Positions 45,781 to 57,735 of a stretch of 64,000 nt of DNA are shown one piece after another (position 1 is the stretch's first letter; each line of letters begins with the position of its first letter). The stretch comes from Phragmites australis. Lineage: Eukaryota > Streptophyta > Magnoliopsida > Poales > Poaceae. The notes below the pieces were generated by a model. It was not told the origin of the DNA. It did not search any database and was given only the letters and a program-made list of their open reading frames with translations. The position numbers and the translations under genes were made by a program. The DNA is taken from positions 5,161,501 to 5,225,500 of the forward strand of contig NC_084939.1 of the NCBI RefSeq assembly GCF_958298935.1, given 5' to 3'.

Positions 45781-46246
45781 TAGAGTATGATGTACTGTTC
45801 TAATAGTATAGACGGCTTCATGTTTGGAGTGGTCTGTAATAAAGTGTCCCACCTTCTCCCGGATATTTTCTCAGATGGCTCTAAATACGAGCCGCATGTA
45901 TTAATTATACGGACGGTTCCTGTTTGCAGCCAGCTGTGATATCCTTTTTATTACAGATAGCTCCAAATACGAGTCATCTGTATTAATATTACAGACGACT
46001 CCAATTTGGAGCTGTCTATGATATTGATTTTATTATAGACAGTTCGTAATTAGAGCCATATGTAATATTAATACAGATGATTTCCAATAGTAACTATCTG
46101 TACTAAAATCATTTCACCACTTTCGGAGGTGTCTTGTTATTATCATAGACGGTTCTTGTTTAGAGTCGTCTGTGATAATCTTTGCACAAATGGCTCCATA
46201 CAATCATTTGTACAAGAACATCCTATTAAATTATTCTTTAGTAGTC
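45781..46246. repeat. CACTA right subterminal repeats
   Basis: About ten copies of tacagacggctc/gagccgtctgt-like motifs in both orientations, ending in the right terminus at 46246. They mirror those at 36527-36960. Confidence 0.75.
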
Positions 46247-46249
46247 AAT

Positions 46250-48290
46250 TGATTTTAGTACACAAGTTCAACCAAACTGAACAGTTTTTGAGCTTCACTA
46301 GAAACCTAAATTTACTCGAGGGCCGAAAATTGTCAGAATTAGGCAAGAACATGTCAGGAATTTTTTTCCTGTAGTGAGGCCGTCAGACAAAAGTTTCACT
46401 GATAATTGCGTGCTAACCAGTTCTTGTTGACGATTGCTAGCTAGTGTCTTCTCGTCGCCAATCACATATGCTTACAAAAGAGGAGGTGTTGATATTATAT
46501 ATGAGAGCAGGGGAGTGTGTTTCATTGTGTAAATTTAGTATCTATTAGCTCTCTCTTTTGTGTACATATTATAATAAGCCTTTATTATTTGATCTTCTGT
46601 AGTTTCTCATCCCTTCTTTTTGAGCAGGAGTGTTTCATTGTAAAAAAATTGTTCTTCTTTAATGAATAGCAGAGTTTCTATCCTTTGTTCGGAAAAAAAC
46701 ATATATGAAAGCCAGCCTTTGCATACATGTCTCTGTGTATATCCAGAATGGCGACATTTGTGCTTGTGTACTGGTGGTGTTTCATTATCATCCCTACTTC
46801 AGCATTTTAATTTCCATTACTTCCAAATGTTGTTCTAAAAAAGGCCGCTGAATTAAGCTTGAAAGCAAGTTGCATCACCATTGTTTGCTTGCTCAGTTAT
46901 CCAATCACATGATCTGATGCGGTCTTCATCTGCATAATCAGACACTTCTTTGAATATATACATGTCCATATATAAAGTAATCATGGGCTGCAGGTGGGGT
47001 CACCTCTCATGGCATTGTTGATAAGCATTATCAGTTCCGCTGAAGAAGAACGAAGACGCTAAGCATTATCAGTTAGTACGACACTATTTATGTGTTGTGA
47101 TCCCTCTCAAAGAGTGCTAACAACTAATCCACGCTTGCATGATAGTAGTGTGTCAACGGAATTCCCACGCCCACGCGGTAAAGTGATAAGATCGGTTGTT
47201 AGGTTAACATAACATCCAATGGTTACAATCTAATCATAATTAGAGTCCGTGTCTAATGAATGGTTAGATGTTTTGCTTTTTTAAAGAATTTCTAGACTAC
47301 TTTTCTTTTTCTATAGCCAAACCGTGGTGAGAGGGTCATCTCCTTTTATTATGAAATATATATCTTTCCCCATTAGCTTTTGGACCTAAAAATGCCATGG
47401 TTGTGTCCAACATGATACAGATGTCTACCATTGATGTTTAAATTCTTCTTCGGTATGTAATCATATTTTTTTGTTAGAAAAAATGAGTCAAACAAAAGGA
47501 TAGCTATGTAATGATTGGCATGTTGATTAAAAAAGTTAATAATTATGTTAAAAAAAGGAAGCTGGCTAATTATCTTAATAAAGACTCATTCATGGAGCCG
47601 ACGATAGTGTGTGCTAATTAAAAAGGAATATTTTTAAAAAACATTTTCCTGTCAACTTTATTTTTAAAGATAGAAACATCTGTAATTTTGGTTTTAACAC
47701 CATTTAACCAAATGTCCGAATAAGGTGGCAAAAGAGTATATTGACCCCAAGGCTTGAGAGTTATCATTGTTACTCTCTTTGGTGTGCGCCATAGTCTTAA
47801 ATTTTGGCAATATACGAGCACTATTTGGTTGTGCTTGCCTCACCACCTTCCACCAAATATTGCTTCCACTAACAACATGACGACCGCTAACTTGTGTTTT
47901 CTCCTCATATTCCAACCGCATGCCCTTAGAAGTAAGAAGCAACGAGGCAGCCTCTCCATACCTCGCTTTCCTCCCAAATGGCGACATTTGTACGTGTTTA
48001 GTGGCGTCTCATTATCATCCTTGTTTCATTTTCTTTTGGCACACTTGATCTAAAGAAAAGGCAGCTAGTCCACCACTCCACATATATCTATCCATTTTAA
48101 GGAAACATCAAGCTAGCATCAGCTGATTGTTGGGTTTGTTTATGCAGATTAGATTTCGGTTTGGTCTGACAATTCGTTTTGGTTTGGTTGGCTATGCCTC
48201 CATCAGATATGCACATGTCTGCCAATATATAAACCCAACTTGTGCACACAGAGGCTGATGGATCATCTAGATTGGAGAGGATCACAATTG
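46250..48290. repeat. Duplicated segment C, without RING gene
   Basis: 46250-46390 continues the match to 5820-5940; 46700-47140 matches 6230-6905; 47890-48030 repeats part of the same region; 48075-48155 matches the promoter-proximal 24796-24880 and 7378-7440 (aaacatcaagctagcatcag ctgattg). At the point where the RING gene should begin (after about 48160) the similarity stops and unrelated sequence follows. No coding remnant of the RING gene was seen. Confidence 0.75.
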
Positions 48291-50780
48291 TATTGACTCA
48301 TATAACTAAATACTATAAATAAATCCTTATGCTCGGAAGACTCTCGCAAGGGCATCTCAACCTGTCGTTTACCAGATTCCGTAAGCTGAATTCTCGAATA
48401 TATTACAGATAGGTATATCCGTATCTGATTGATCGTCGAGTACTTGTCTTTTATTTATTGATTATTATTAGACAAGGTAAGGGAATAGATAATCTCGTCA
48501 TGGTCAGAAGTGTTTGTCAATTGTCACTGATGACCAGGAATCAGGTTCAGCACTATGCTTTCAAACATAAAGATGCTTAGAGAAACATTGTGATTTGGTC
48601 AAGTTCAACTCTTAGCTAGCTAGAATATTCAATACCAGACAAATAATGTCCACAACAATAAGAAATACAACTCATTTTGGACCACAACATAATTGGCATA
48701 TGCAGATGCCAAAGCTGAATATTTTTATTTATTTTTTGTCAAAGAGACCTCTACAGATCTGTATACATGCAATTGATTAATGCAGGAACAAAGACAAAAG
48801 AAATAGGAATATATATCATGGTACTCTAATGGATGATTAACGTGCCAGATGTCATCTATAGAAATGTATCTCTTGAATCAAATCAATATATGTTGAAGAA
48901 AATGGCATCTGTTTTAGACGGAACAGAGATGCAACATAGTGGTACAATATTGTTTGGAAATTGTGAATGAAAATTGATATTTGCATTTTTTTTAGATAGT
49001 ACATACAAAGACGCAACACAACTTACGCATGTACACCACACTTACATCTTGCCGGTACATCCCCTATAGACAGATTAGGAGGTCCTAAACCCCAAGTACA
49101 TAGAAATCACAAATCACGTAGTCTCACTTAACATGCGCATGCTGTCTCTGTTGTTACCAGTGACCGCTCGCGGGCACGGGTTTGATCGCTAGGATTCCTG
49201 CGTTCCTCATCGGGTTTTTTCTTAAGTAACCATGATGAATGGGAATTTTATTTTATAGCAAATGAAAATATCCTGGCCTCTACATCATGATATGCATTCG
49301 GCTAATTTTTACAACTGGTTCGACTAAGATGTAGACTCCGTCTACCACATAAGCCATTAACATATACAAAAGATTGGAAATTTAACAAAAAGCACATCCA
49401 AATTTTGCGAAGATGTCCATCATTGTAGTATCCAAAAGACGACATCCCGATTGCATTATGGTATGGATCTCCTTTTGAAGCAACGACCAAAATATGATCC
49501 AATACGTACTCCTGTAGATAACCTACATAGAAGAATGTATATTTGTTTTGTCAAAAACCACATTATTCCAGCTAAATCGCATCGTCCAACAAATGACAGC
49601 GGCTAAAAAAACAAATTGTCTTTGAACCTCTTTTCTATCCCATTTAACTAGGATCTAAATATATTGGAGACACTACTATGAGATTAAAAGCTAAAAGTAA
49701 CTCGAACTATTTTTCAAATAAACTTAGCATAATTACAAACGAATTACCATGGTGTTGAGTCCTCTAAATGACATTTGCATTAGATCAAGATAAAACAACA
49801 AGCTTGTTCGGCCTGGCTCAGTTTGCCCATCAGCCCATGCATGGCTCGTCAACAAACACACAAGCAGATATACAAGTTCCTCGTAGAAAACAAGGTCTGA
49901 GGCCTATCTCACCCCTCTAACAAAGCTCAATGCTTCGCTGCGGCCCAAAAACGCCGACACAAATGCAAGCAAAGCCCACAGCACCAGAGACTGCGCGCCA
50001 TGTTCCTTCAGTATTTATGCATGGTCTGTCCCATCATTTATCGCCATGTCAAGATCTCCCACATCATACCTCCGTTCCTTTTTACTAGTCGTTTATGAAA
50101 TCAAAATGGTCTTCAATACACAAATTTTAATATTATTTTTTATAATTATTTCTTAGTAAAATTTGTTACACATATAATCATACAAAAATATTTTTCATAG
50201 TAGGTCAAACCATATCATTTGCATATGTCAAATTCTAATAATTTTATATGTATTAATGATTAAATTTTTAAAACTTGAGTGCGTGTATTCTAATATAATA
50301 TCTATTTAAGAATAGAGATAGGACACCAATATAGAGTGGAGAGCTTGTTGCAAGACGGCGGTGACCAGACTAGTGTGGAGTGTGGCGTGATCCATCCATG
50401 TGCTCCTTTTTACAGGCATTGAGGAGTCCCGCCTACTCTATATGTTCCTTGTGTATGCGCCAGCTGATACATGGTTTGGGCCTCTCCTACAAGAGACAAT
50501 AGGCAATAGCATACTATGCGTGTCCAGCACAGGGCCCTCGCGTTTGAATTCAAATCCTCTGACTTTAGCCCCCTAAAGTTAGAGGAGAACAGTAACTCAC
50601 GAGTGATGATACTATACTAATTTTACTATTTACAAAATTATTGTAACATCAAACCTTATCCTTGTGTCATGCGGGTCGGGCAAATCGAGGGAGACATCGT
50701 GCGTCAAGCTCCCACCCTTAAATCTAAGCTCAATGTGGCTACCACTGTCATGCCGGCTGCGGCCAATGGCGGGGCAAAGC
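48291..50780. other. Gene-free stretch before the gypsy element
   Basis: I see no supportable gene. 48990-49220 contains a short tRNA-like gggtttgatcgct box but no convincing SINE. 49260-49620 has a weak, stop-rich similarity on the minus strand to non-LTR-type protein, too poor to call. 50090-50330 is AT-rich. Confidence 0.4.
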
Positions 50781-50785
50781 AGCCT
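50781..50785. repeat. Gypsy target-site duplication, left
   Basis: AGCCT immediately before the left LTR; the identical AGCCT follows the right LTR at 63951-63955. Confidence 0.95.
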
Positions 50786-52239
50786 TGTCGGAGGATTAAC
50801 TCCTGTCGCAGGGATCCCGAGAGACCTCTTTTTAGAGATTCGGCCGTGGGATGATCCTGAATAAGTTCGTCGGAGAAATAAATGGGAGTGAATGCAATAG
50901 CCGGTGGTGGGGGTGTTGACCTAGTGCAAGAAGATAAATGCACCGGAGTTTAGACAGGTTCGGGCCGTACGGGGGCGTAATACCCTACTCCTGTATGAAT
51001 GCTATAACTGTCCTGAGGAAAGTCCCTCAAGGATGTTGCTGGTTACAAGAATGTTGGCCTAACTAAAAGCTTGAGGCTCTTTGTTCTTCGGCTGGAACTG
51101 TGCTCAACCTTGCTCACAGTGTCTAATCTCGCCTGTGTTCTTCGCTCTTGGTGCTGTGTTTGGTCTTGTTTGAGAGAGTCCCTGTTTTTCATCCTTTCTC
51201 TCTCCGTCTTGCCGGCTATTTTAAGTACCCGTCGGCCGATACATGCCCCGAACGGGAAGGAGGGGGCACAAGTTCCAAGACACCATGACTGGGAAAGGCG
51301 TCATCATTTCTTCTAGGTGAAGTGACCGGGGGTGGAAAAAGCGTCGCACGCCCGGTCACCTGTCACTATAAACGCCCTGGCAACGGGCGCCGTGGAGAGG
51401 GCCCACCGGACAGCCGCAGAGCAACCCGGCGTGTCCGCCCTGTCTTGTTCCTCTGCCATAGCAGTGCAGCAGACGAAACGCCTTGATCCTCGCGATGTTA
51501 TCCCAAGACAAACCGGATTACACGGGATGGGACCCGTGCAATTAATAACCCCACGCCTCTCTGCCAAAACATGGCAGGAACTGACGCTGCAGCGGGAGCA
51601 GTTGGAGGTGTCAGGCCACGCACGCTTATTAAATGCGGCCTCGGACCTCTGACTGGTGGACACCTCATCAATGGGCCCCTCGGGGGCCTTTTTGGGTCGT
51701 CGGGGCACCGAGTGCTCGGGGATACTGTTCACCTCCCCGAGCACCCTCTCCCGAGAATGCCCATCCTTGTCCTCGGGGTATCGGGTGCTCGGGGGTACTG
51801 TTCACCTCCCCGAGCACTTTCTCCCGAGCACTCCTGCACGAGCCTTCGGGGAACCGAGTACTCGGGGGCTGCCATGTGCAGCCCCGAGCACTCTCTCTCG
51901 AGCACTCTTGTACGGATCTTCGGGGAACCGAGCGCTCGGGAGCTGCCGCACGCAGCCCCGAGCACTTCCTCCCGGAACTTAGCTCTTCTGATCGTCAGGG
52001 GACTAGGGTGCTCGGGGGTGGTCGGACACCTCCCTGAGCACTTTCTTCCCGGTACTCAGACTCCGTGGATCATCGGGGAACTGGGGTGCTCGGGGACCAC
52101 TGACTGTGGCCCCGAGCACCTTCTCCCGGTACTTGAGCTTTTCTCATCCTACAGGAGGGACCTCGCGGGATGGCGTCACGTGACGGATGGCTGGCATGGC
52201 CTCGGGATTCAGGGACCCCTGGTTCCTGATACACCGACA
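50786..52239 (-). repeat. Gypsy 3' LTR
   Basis: 1,454 bp, collinear with 62500-63950. On the element's (minus) strand it begins TGTCGGTGTATCAGG and ends in CGACA, with 6-bp inverted ends. The internal gag-pol is on the minus strand, so this left copy is the 3' LTR. It differs from the other copy by scattered substitutions, an extra 16 bp near 52144-52160 and a missing block near 51212. Six GC-rich 72-78-bp tandem units (about 51700-52140), each with ccccgagcac...ccgagtgctcggg, fill the U3 part. A TATA-like ttaaaata on the minus strand lies near 51220. Confidence 0.95.
51700..52140. repeat. 72-78-bp tandem units in 3' LTR
   Basis: ccgagcac boxes at 51739, 51811, 51885, 51959, 52035 and 52113 mark about six degenerate units, each with a partly palindromic cgagcac...gtgctcggg. 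The same array is in the other LTR at about 63430-63860. Long frames read across these units are composition artefacts. Confidence 0.85.
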
Positions 52240-52260
52240 GTAGCCCCCGGGCCCATTGGC
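52240..52260 (-). other. Gypsy polypurine tract
   Basis: On the minus strand GGGCCCGGGGGCTAC lies directly before the 3' LTR start TGTCGG. A purine-rich tract at this place primes plus-strand DNA synthesis in LTR elements. Confidence 0.75.
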
Positions 52261-52594
52261 AGACGATGGCCCAGAGACTGCGGATGGACCCTTCGTCGCG
52301 AACGAGGCCGAGGCCGGCGTGGAAGCCACGCGGCAAGCTTTCAGAAGGTGGCCCCTTCGATTCGGGCCTTTGGTACGGCCCAACGGGGAGATGAACGGAC
52401 GCGCGTCCACACAACTCCCAAAGGGCATGACAACGGGGCCGGCGGCACGCGCAGTTGCCGCGCAGATTGAGGAAAATACGCCTGGCAACCGCTGACACCG
52501 CACGACCTATGGGAGATTCGCCTGGCAGTTGCGTCGATTGAGGAAACCGTCCCGCCGAGTGTGCCGTGGCAGGAGACATTTGAATTCTCTGAGG
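52261..52594. other. Spacer upstream of the antisense ORF
   Basis: Part of the retroelement between polypurine tract and the antisense ORF promoter. No gene. Confidence 0.5.
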
Positions 52595-52602
52595 TATAAA
52601 AG
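52595..52602 (+). promoter_or_regulatory. TATA box for the gypsy antisense ORF
   Basis: TATAAAAG lies 160 bp before the ATG at 52755, followed by a C/T-rich leader (ccctcctctttacgcc and cttctcgctctcg). It is on the strand opposite to gag-pol, suggesting an independent promoter for this ORF inside the element. Confidence 0.65.
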
Positions 52603-52754
52603 GAGGAGGGGAGCGAACCGCCCTCCTCTTTACGCCATCTTGTGACCCCACCCTTGCTTTCTTCTCGCTCTCGAGCCCTTAGAATCCAGGCGATCAGAGC
52701 ACATCTTCTCCTTCCCCACTGACCGAACCATCTCCCTCCCCCCCCCCCGACGAA

Positions 52755-54808
52755 ATGCCGAGAGCTGGAGGAAGCCGCCGCGATAGCACTCCGGACGGCG
52801 TATTGCTGGAATCTCGCCTGACGAACGAAGAGGCGGCGGGGAAGATTAGGAAGCTATTGGTCCCCGAGGGCCAGCAGGGGGCCCTGGTGGTGACGCTGGC
52901 GAACTTCCCACCGGCGACGACCCACCCGGGGCGCATCGTCCTGTTCACATCTTTCGTGGCGGCGGGGCTGGTGCCGCCGTTCTCCACGTTTCTTCTTCAA
53001 GTCCTCGACACCTACGGCATTCAGCTGGTGCATCTGAGCCCCAACTCGGTCATCGTTCTGGCGGTGTTCGCCCACTTCTGCGAGATGTTCGTGGGAGTGG
53101 TGCCATCGGTGACGCTCCTCTCGCATTTCTTCGCGCTGCGATCTGCCAGGAAGAAAAGAGGCTACTCCACCGCGGACGTCACGAGCTGCTGCAATCTCCA
53201 GCTGCGGGACGGCATGGGGGAGCAATACATCCCCCAGGTGCTACGAAGCAAATGGGAGGAGTGGCGGCGAGACTGGTTTTACGTTACATCGACCCCCACG
53301 ACCATCTCACCCTGCCGGAGGTGGCGGCGGAGCCCCAGAAGGCGACCTGGGAGGTACTGCCGCCGCCGGATGCGCGGTTGGAGCCGGTCTTCGAGCGCAT
53401 CGGTTTCCTGCGTGACGCCGGGCTCACGTCGGTGATGGTGGTGGAGGACTTCTTGCGCCGCCGCTTGGCGCCCCTGCGGGAGCGGACCCGGCCCTGCTGG
53501 CTCTACACCGGGCCCGAGGACATCACCCGGACCCAGATCGGCGCGAGCTGGGACCTGGGCCCGGCGGAGCTGAAGGGCATGCTCCGGGTGGTGACCGGCG
53601 TAGATGAGATGAGCCAGGCGGAGCTCTTGTGGAAGGAAATGGCGCTCTGCGCCAATCCCGAGCGGGTGACGATCCAGGCGAAGCTGCCGGAATTCGATGC
53701 CCAGGGGTTAATCGACCGACCGAGGAGCCAGAGCCCCGAGGTCGCGGAGATCCTCGGGCTGGCGAGGGGGCCGCGAGCGGCTCAGCGCGGACCGGTGGCC
53801 CGGGCGCCGCGAGTGGCGAGCCGCAGGCCAGCAGTGGGGCCGCTACGGGCAGCAGCCACCGCACCGGAGGAGGAGCAGGCTGCCGAGGCCCTTGCCAGGG
53901 AGAGGCAGGCGCAGGAGCGGGAGGAGGCGGTCGTGACCCGCGAGAGGGCAGCAGAGACCCTCCAGGCTGACCTAGCTTGTCAGGAGGGCGAGGTTGAGCG
54001 GACTCGCGCCAATCTCCAACGTTGGGTAGAGGAGCTCCAGAACATCGAAGGGGATCTCCGACGCTGGGAGGAGGACGTCGCAATCCGGGAGGTCAACACC
54101 GAGATCATGGCGGCGAACTTGGGCGCCCGAGAGGATTTGCTGACCCGCCGAGAGGTGGAGGCTGCCGAGGCGGCGGCGGCCGCTGCTGCTAGGGAGGAGC
54201 AGATCGCCCAGCACGAGGCGGAGCTGGCCGCCCGCGAGCGGGCCCTGTCCGAGCTGGCGGGGCAGGTGAAGCTGGCCGCCAGCCATGCACCCGACGCTGG
54301 CTTTTCTGGCGCGGTCAAGGGCCAGGGGCTCGAGGAACAGCTGCGGATCGCGAAGGAGAAGCTCGAGGTCGCCTTTGTCACGCGGGCTAGCCTGCAACTG
54401 ATGCTGGATGACACCCTCCGGCGGATGCAGCGGTCCGTGGCAGCGGCCGGACTCGAGCAACTCATCGTGGAGATGAAGGGGGAAAGCCCTGGCCGGTACG
54501 CCCTAGGCTTCCAGCAGGTCTGCGAGCACCTTGAGGCGCTGCTCTGGGCTGTCCAGGAACTCGCCGCCCTGGAGGGGCGTGGTTTGGCCCAAGCAGTGGC
54601 CGAACACGTCCTGGCTTGCTACCGGAGCCGAGACCCGAACTTCCCGCTGGAGCCGGCTCAGGAAGGGGTGGTCGAAGCCGAGGGGGAGGCCACCCGGGAG
54701 GCAGTTCGGAGCACCGCCGCCGTGGTGGCGGCCGGCTTCAAGCGGGAAGTGCCGCCCCCTCCAGCCCCGAGGAGCGGCCATGAAGGCTCCGACTCTGACT
54801 CCGAATAG
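52755..54808 (+). pseudogene. Antisense ORF of Tat element (Transposase_28-type)
   Basis: An ATG at 52755 opens a frame of about 180 codons carrying the Transposase_28 ('putative gypsy type transposon') domain: GALVVTLANFPPATTHPGRI, FLLQVLDTYGIQLVHLSPNS, FAHFCEMFVGVVPSVTLL and RSKWEEWRRDWFYV. A one-base frameshift at about 53278-53290 moves the reading to the frame that continues YIDPHDHLTLPEV and ends at 54808. The C-terminal half (about 53870-54300) is a long Glu/Arg/Ala coiled coil, followed by a conserved-looking tail ending SDSDSE. Such extra ORFs are known from Tat-lineage elements; their role is unknown. Apart from the one shift the roughly 680-codon frame is free of stops, unlike gag-pol on the other strand. 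Confidence 0.85.
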
Positions 54809-55239
54809 GCTTTTGTAGTAGCTTTTTCTTTTTTCTTTTCTTTTCGACTTGATGTAAATACGGGAGTGATCCCTCAGAACAGCTATCCTTCTTTGTGAAT
54901 ATAATGGAAGCCTTTCTTTGGGTTCGCAACTCCAGTATTCTCCTAAGTGTTTGATGTTGTTTCTGATGTTTTCTCTTGGCGCCCCGAGGAGTACTCAGTC
55001 AGACCGATCCCGACCTTTCCTTCCCCGAGAACAAAGTCGTCCCGATCGTCCTTCTTGGTGCGTTCAGCCCCTGAGCCCTCGCGAGTCCTCATCGGCTAAG
55101 TCAAAAGACAAAGGCACGAACTTCCTTGCTCGGGAGATAGATCGATCCAGCACGGAGCACGCCATGACCGGTGAACACTTTTCCACCTTGCGACCACTCA
55201 GTCAGCAGACCGGAGACACGCGCGGGCGGGAATGCGACC

Positions 55240-55425
55240 AAGAGTCCCCATGGTTTAGTGGTGCCTGGGCTTAAGACGGACCGGACCGAACACTGACAGC
55301 CCGCCCCTGAGGCCTAGGCTCCGGACTACTCGAGCAGCTCGAGCGATAGGATTACCCAGGGCGCTCAGGAGCTCGGTAGTGCTCGGGGCCCTAAAAGCGG
55401 ACCAAACACCACGACCACCATGAAA
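55240..55425. repeat. Direct repeat in gypsy spacer, copy 1
   Basis: Matches about 56015-56180, 775 bp away. The best-conserved core is gacagcccgcccctgrggcc, then taggctccggactactcgag and gataggattaccca. Part of the retroelement's noncoding spacer. Confidence 0.85.
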
Positions 55426-56014
55426 GACTTCGGTCAGACATCACCGCACGTACGGTACACCTTTCTATGGACCGTTCTGTCGTTCTAGGAAAAAGTGGAC
55501 ACATGGTAGGGTTTTGTGCGCGAGGAGACCATCTTACTGGGCAGATTAGAATACGAGGGCCCCCGAGGACGACTCGGGAACAAAATATTATTGAAATGCA
55601 AATTCGTCTGAATTTAACCACTCACCGGACAGCTGTCAGCCTTTCAGCCAACCAATCCAGGAGGTGCGTGCGCTCCGAGCTCGGGGTGCCCGGGGGCTTG
55701 GTTCCCACAGCCGGGGCGCCCGAGCATCAGGGGGCGCGTGATGTGCCCGGGGTCGAGTGATCTCGACCACTCATGCTTGAGCGGTAGGACCACCCGAGGA
55801 CCCTTGGGGCCGAGCGGCGACCTAGGCACTGAGGCCCTCGCGGTCGAACTGCTTTTGCTTTGATTGTCGATCTGCGAATTAAGAAAAAATAGATAATTTC
55901 TTTGCTTGGTGCACTCTGTTAGTGCGGTACTCGTTATAGACTGCTCTCGTTTTCGACCCGAGACCTCTCGAATGCCCAGACCGGCGGACAAGAGCAGGCA
56001 GAGGCATAACCCAG

Positions 56015-56180
56015 AGGTCCTATAGTTTGGTGGCGCCCGGGTATGACAGACCAGACCGAGCACCGACAGCCCGCCCCTGGGGCCTAGGCTCCGGACTACT
56101 CGAGCGGCTCGAGCGATAGGATTACCCATGGCGCCCAGGAACTCGGTAGTGCCCGGGAGCCTGCCACAACACCGAACACC
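56015..56180. repeat. Direct repeat in gypsy spacer, copy 2
   Basis: Second copy of the repeat at 55240-55425, same orientation, with scattered differences (cggctcgag for cagctcgag, catggcgcc for cagggcgct). Confidence 0.85.
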
Positions 56181-56497
56181 ACAGCCTACCACATCAGACG
56201 TAAGTCAGCGGTAACTTCCCGCGCGCATACCGATCGGGATTCTTTTATCAGCGGGGAAAAAGAGGGAGCGAACTTTTCTCGCACAATAGAGCATCTCACC
56301 AGACAGATTAAACATATAGAATCCAAAGAAAAGGAAAAAAAAGACATTTGACATAAGGATTGCTCATTGAAATACATACTGAATTGACAATCTTTTTACA
56401 AGGTGGGGTGACTTACCCAGCTAGTGGTAGCCCCCGGTCAACTTGGGCGGAGGGGAAAGCCCCCGGACTGGTTGACCTGAGCCGCGAGCATGGCCAT

Positions 56498-57735
56498 CTA
56501 CGGGTAGAACATGCACAGGTGCTCGATGTTCCACGGGTTGGGGAGCGGTCGCCCGTCTTCTGTAGCCAGCCGGAAGGAGCCTTCTCGCGGGACACCGATC
56601 ACGGTAAAGGGGCCTTTCCACATATGGGACAGCTTATTCCTTCCTTCGCGCGATTGGACGCGTCGGAGAACTAGATCCCCCACCTCGAGAGACCGGGCCC
56701 GGACATGGCGCTGATGGTAGCGCCGCAGACTTTGCTGGTAACGAGCTGCCCGAACGGCGGCACGGCGCCAACGCTCTTCTAAGTAGTCGACGTCGTCGCT
56801 CCTCTGCTGCTCCTGTTCGCCTTCTGAGTAGGCATGCACCCGAGGGGAGCCTAGAGTGAGCTCGGAGGGGAGGACTGCCTCAGCACCATAGACGAGGAAG
56901 AAGGGAGTCTCCCCGGTGGCGCGGCTTGGCGTGGTCCGGTTTGCCCACAGCACGGCAAGCAACTCGTCAACCCATCCCTTCCCGTGCTTTGCGAGCACGT
57001 CATAGGTCCGGGTTTTGAGCCCTTTCAGTATCTCCGCGTTGGCGCGCTCGACCTGCCCGTTGCTCCGGGGATGAGCGACGGAGGCGAAGCAAAGCTTGAT
57101 GCCGAGGTCTTTGCAATAGTCCCCGAACAGGGCACTTGTGAACTGAGTGCCGTTGTCGGTGATGATCCGGCTCGGGACACCAAAGCGACTGATGATGCCG
57201 CGGATGAACTGGAGCGCCGTGTTCTTGGTCACCTTGATGACTGGGACCGCCTCCGGTCACTTGGTGAACTTGTCGATGGCGACGTAGAGGTACTCATAGC
57301 CCCCGATTGCTCGGGGGAATGGACCCAGAATGTCCAGCCCCCATACCGTGAAAGGCCATGACAGGGGGATGGTGTGAAGAGCCTGAGCTGGCTGGTGAAT
57401 CTGCTTTGCATGGAACTGGCACGCCCTGCAGCGCCGAACCAGCTCGGAAGCATACTGGAGAGCTGTAGGCCAGTAGAAACCTTCCCGGAAGGCCTTCCCG
57501 ACCAGCGTGTGGAATGATGCATGGCCACCGCACTCGCCCTCGTGGATCTCAGCGAGAAGCTCGCCGCCTTCTGCCCGGGAGATGCATTTCAGGAGGACGC
57601 CTCCTGTGCTACGCCGGTAGAGATCCCCATCTACTATGGCATACCGTTTGGATTGCCGAGCAACTCTTTCGGCAGACGCCTCATCCCCGGGGAGGAACTT
57701 TTCCTTCAAGTACCCTCGGATGTCGTCCATCCACG
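56498..57735 (-). pseudogene. Gypsy integrase
   Basis: The N-terminal HHCC zinc domain is visible (IHEG ... SFHT ... RRCRACQFH). The catalytic DDE core follows: WGLDILGPF (first Asp), IITDNGTQF (second Asp), and NGQVERANAEI (Glu). The C-terminus (LEVGDLVLRR, then LSHMWKGPFTVI) ends at 56498. A single in-frame TGA at 57257-57259 lies between KFTK and PEAVPV where the family has Trp, so TGG to TGA is likely. No chromodomain is seen, in line with the Tat lineage. The enzyme would join element ends to host DNA, but this copy is interrupted. Confidence 0.9.

Larger units (their letters stand above)
36485..46246 (-). mobile_element. CACTA (En/Spm) transposon, 9.8 kb
   Basis: The left terminus is CACTACTGGAAAAATCATTT; the right terminus reverse-complemented is GACTACTAAAGAATAATTT, with the first C mutated to G. 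AAT flanks both ends (36482-36484 and 46247-46249), the 3-bp duplication of CACTA elements. The flanks rejoin to match the uninterrupted paralogue at 5790-5850, confirming the insertion. Subterminal regions carry many agccgtctgtactat-like repeats. Two genes run right to left: a TNPD-type transposase and a second gene with En/Spm and Ulp1-like regions. Both have stops, so the element is not autonomous now. Confidence 0.9.
54809..56497. other. Gypsy spacer between antisense ORF and integrase
   Basis: No gene. A C/T-rich stretch (54812-54850) and aatataatgg (54897-54906) directly after the antisense ORF could serve in 3'-end formation. The rest contains the 165-bp direct repeat described separately. 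Confidence 0.5.

Noticed and set aside
49160..49215. SINE-like gggtttgatcgct box
   Set aside because: Only one weak internal promoter motif; no ends or target duplication.
51571..52470. 299-residue frame on + in the gypsy LTR (and its twin at 63.4 kb)
   Set aside because: It translates the palindromic LTR repeats; no start context or domain.
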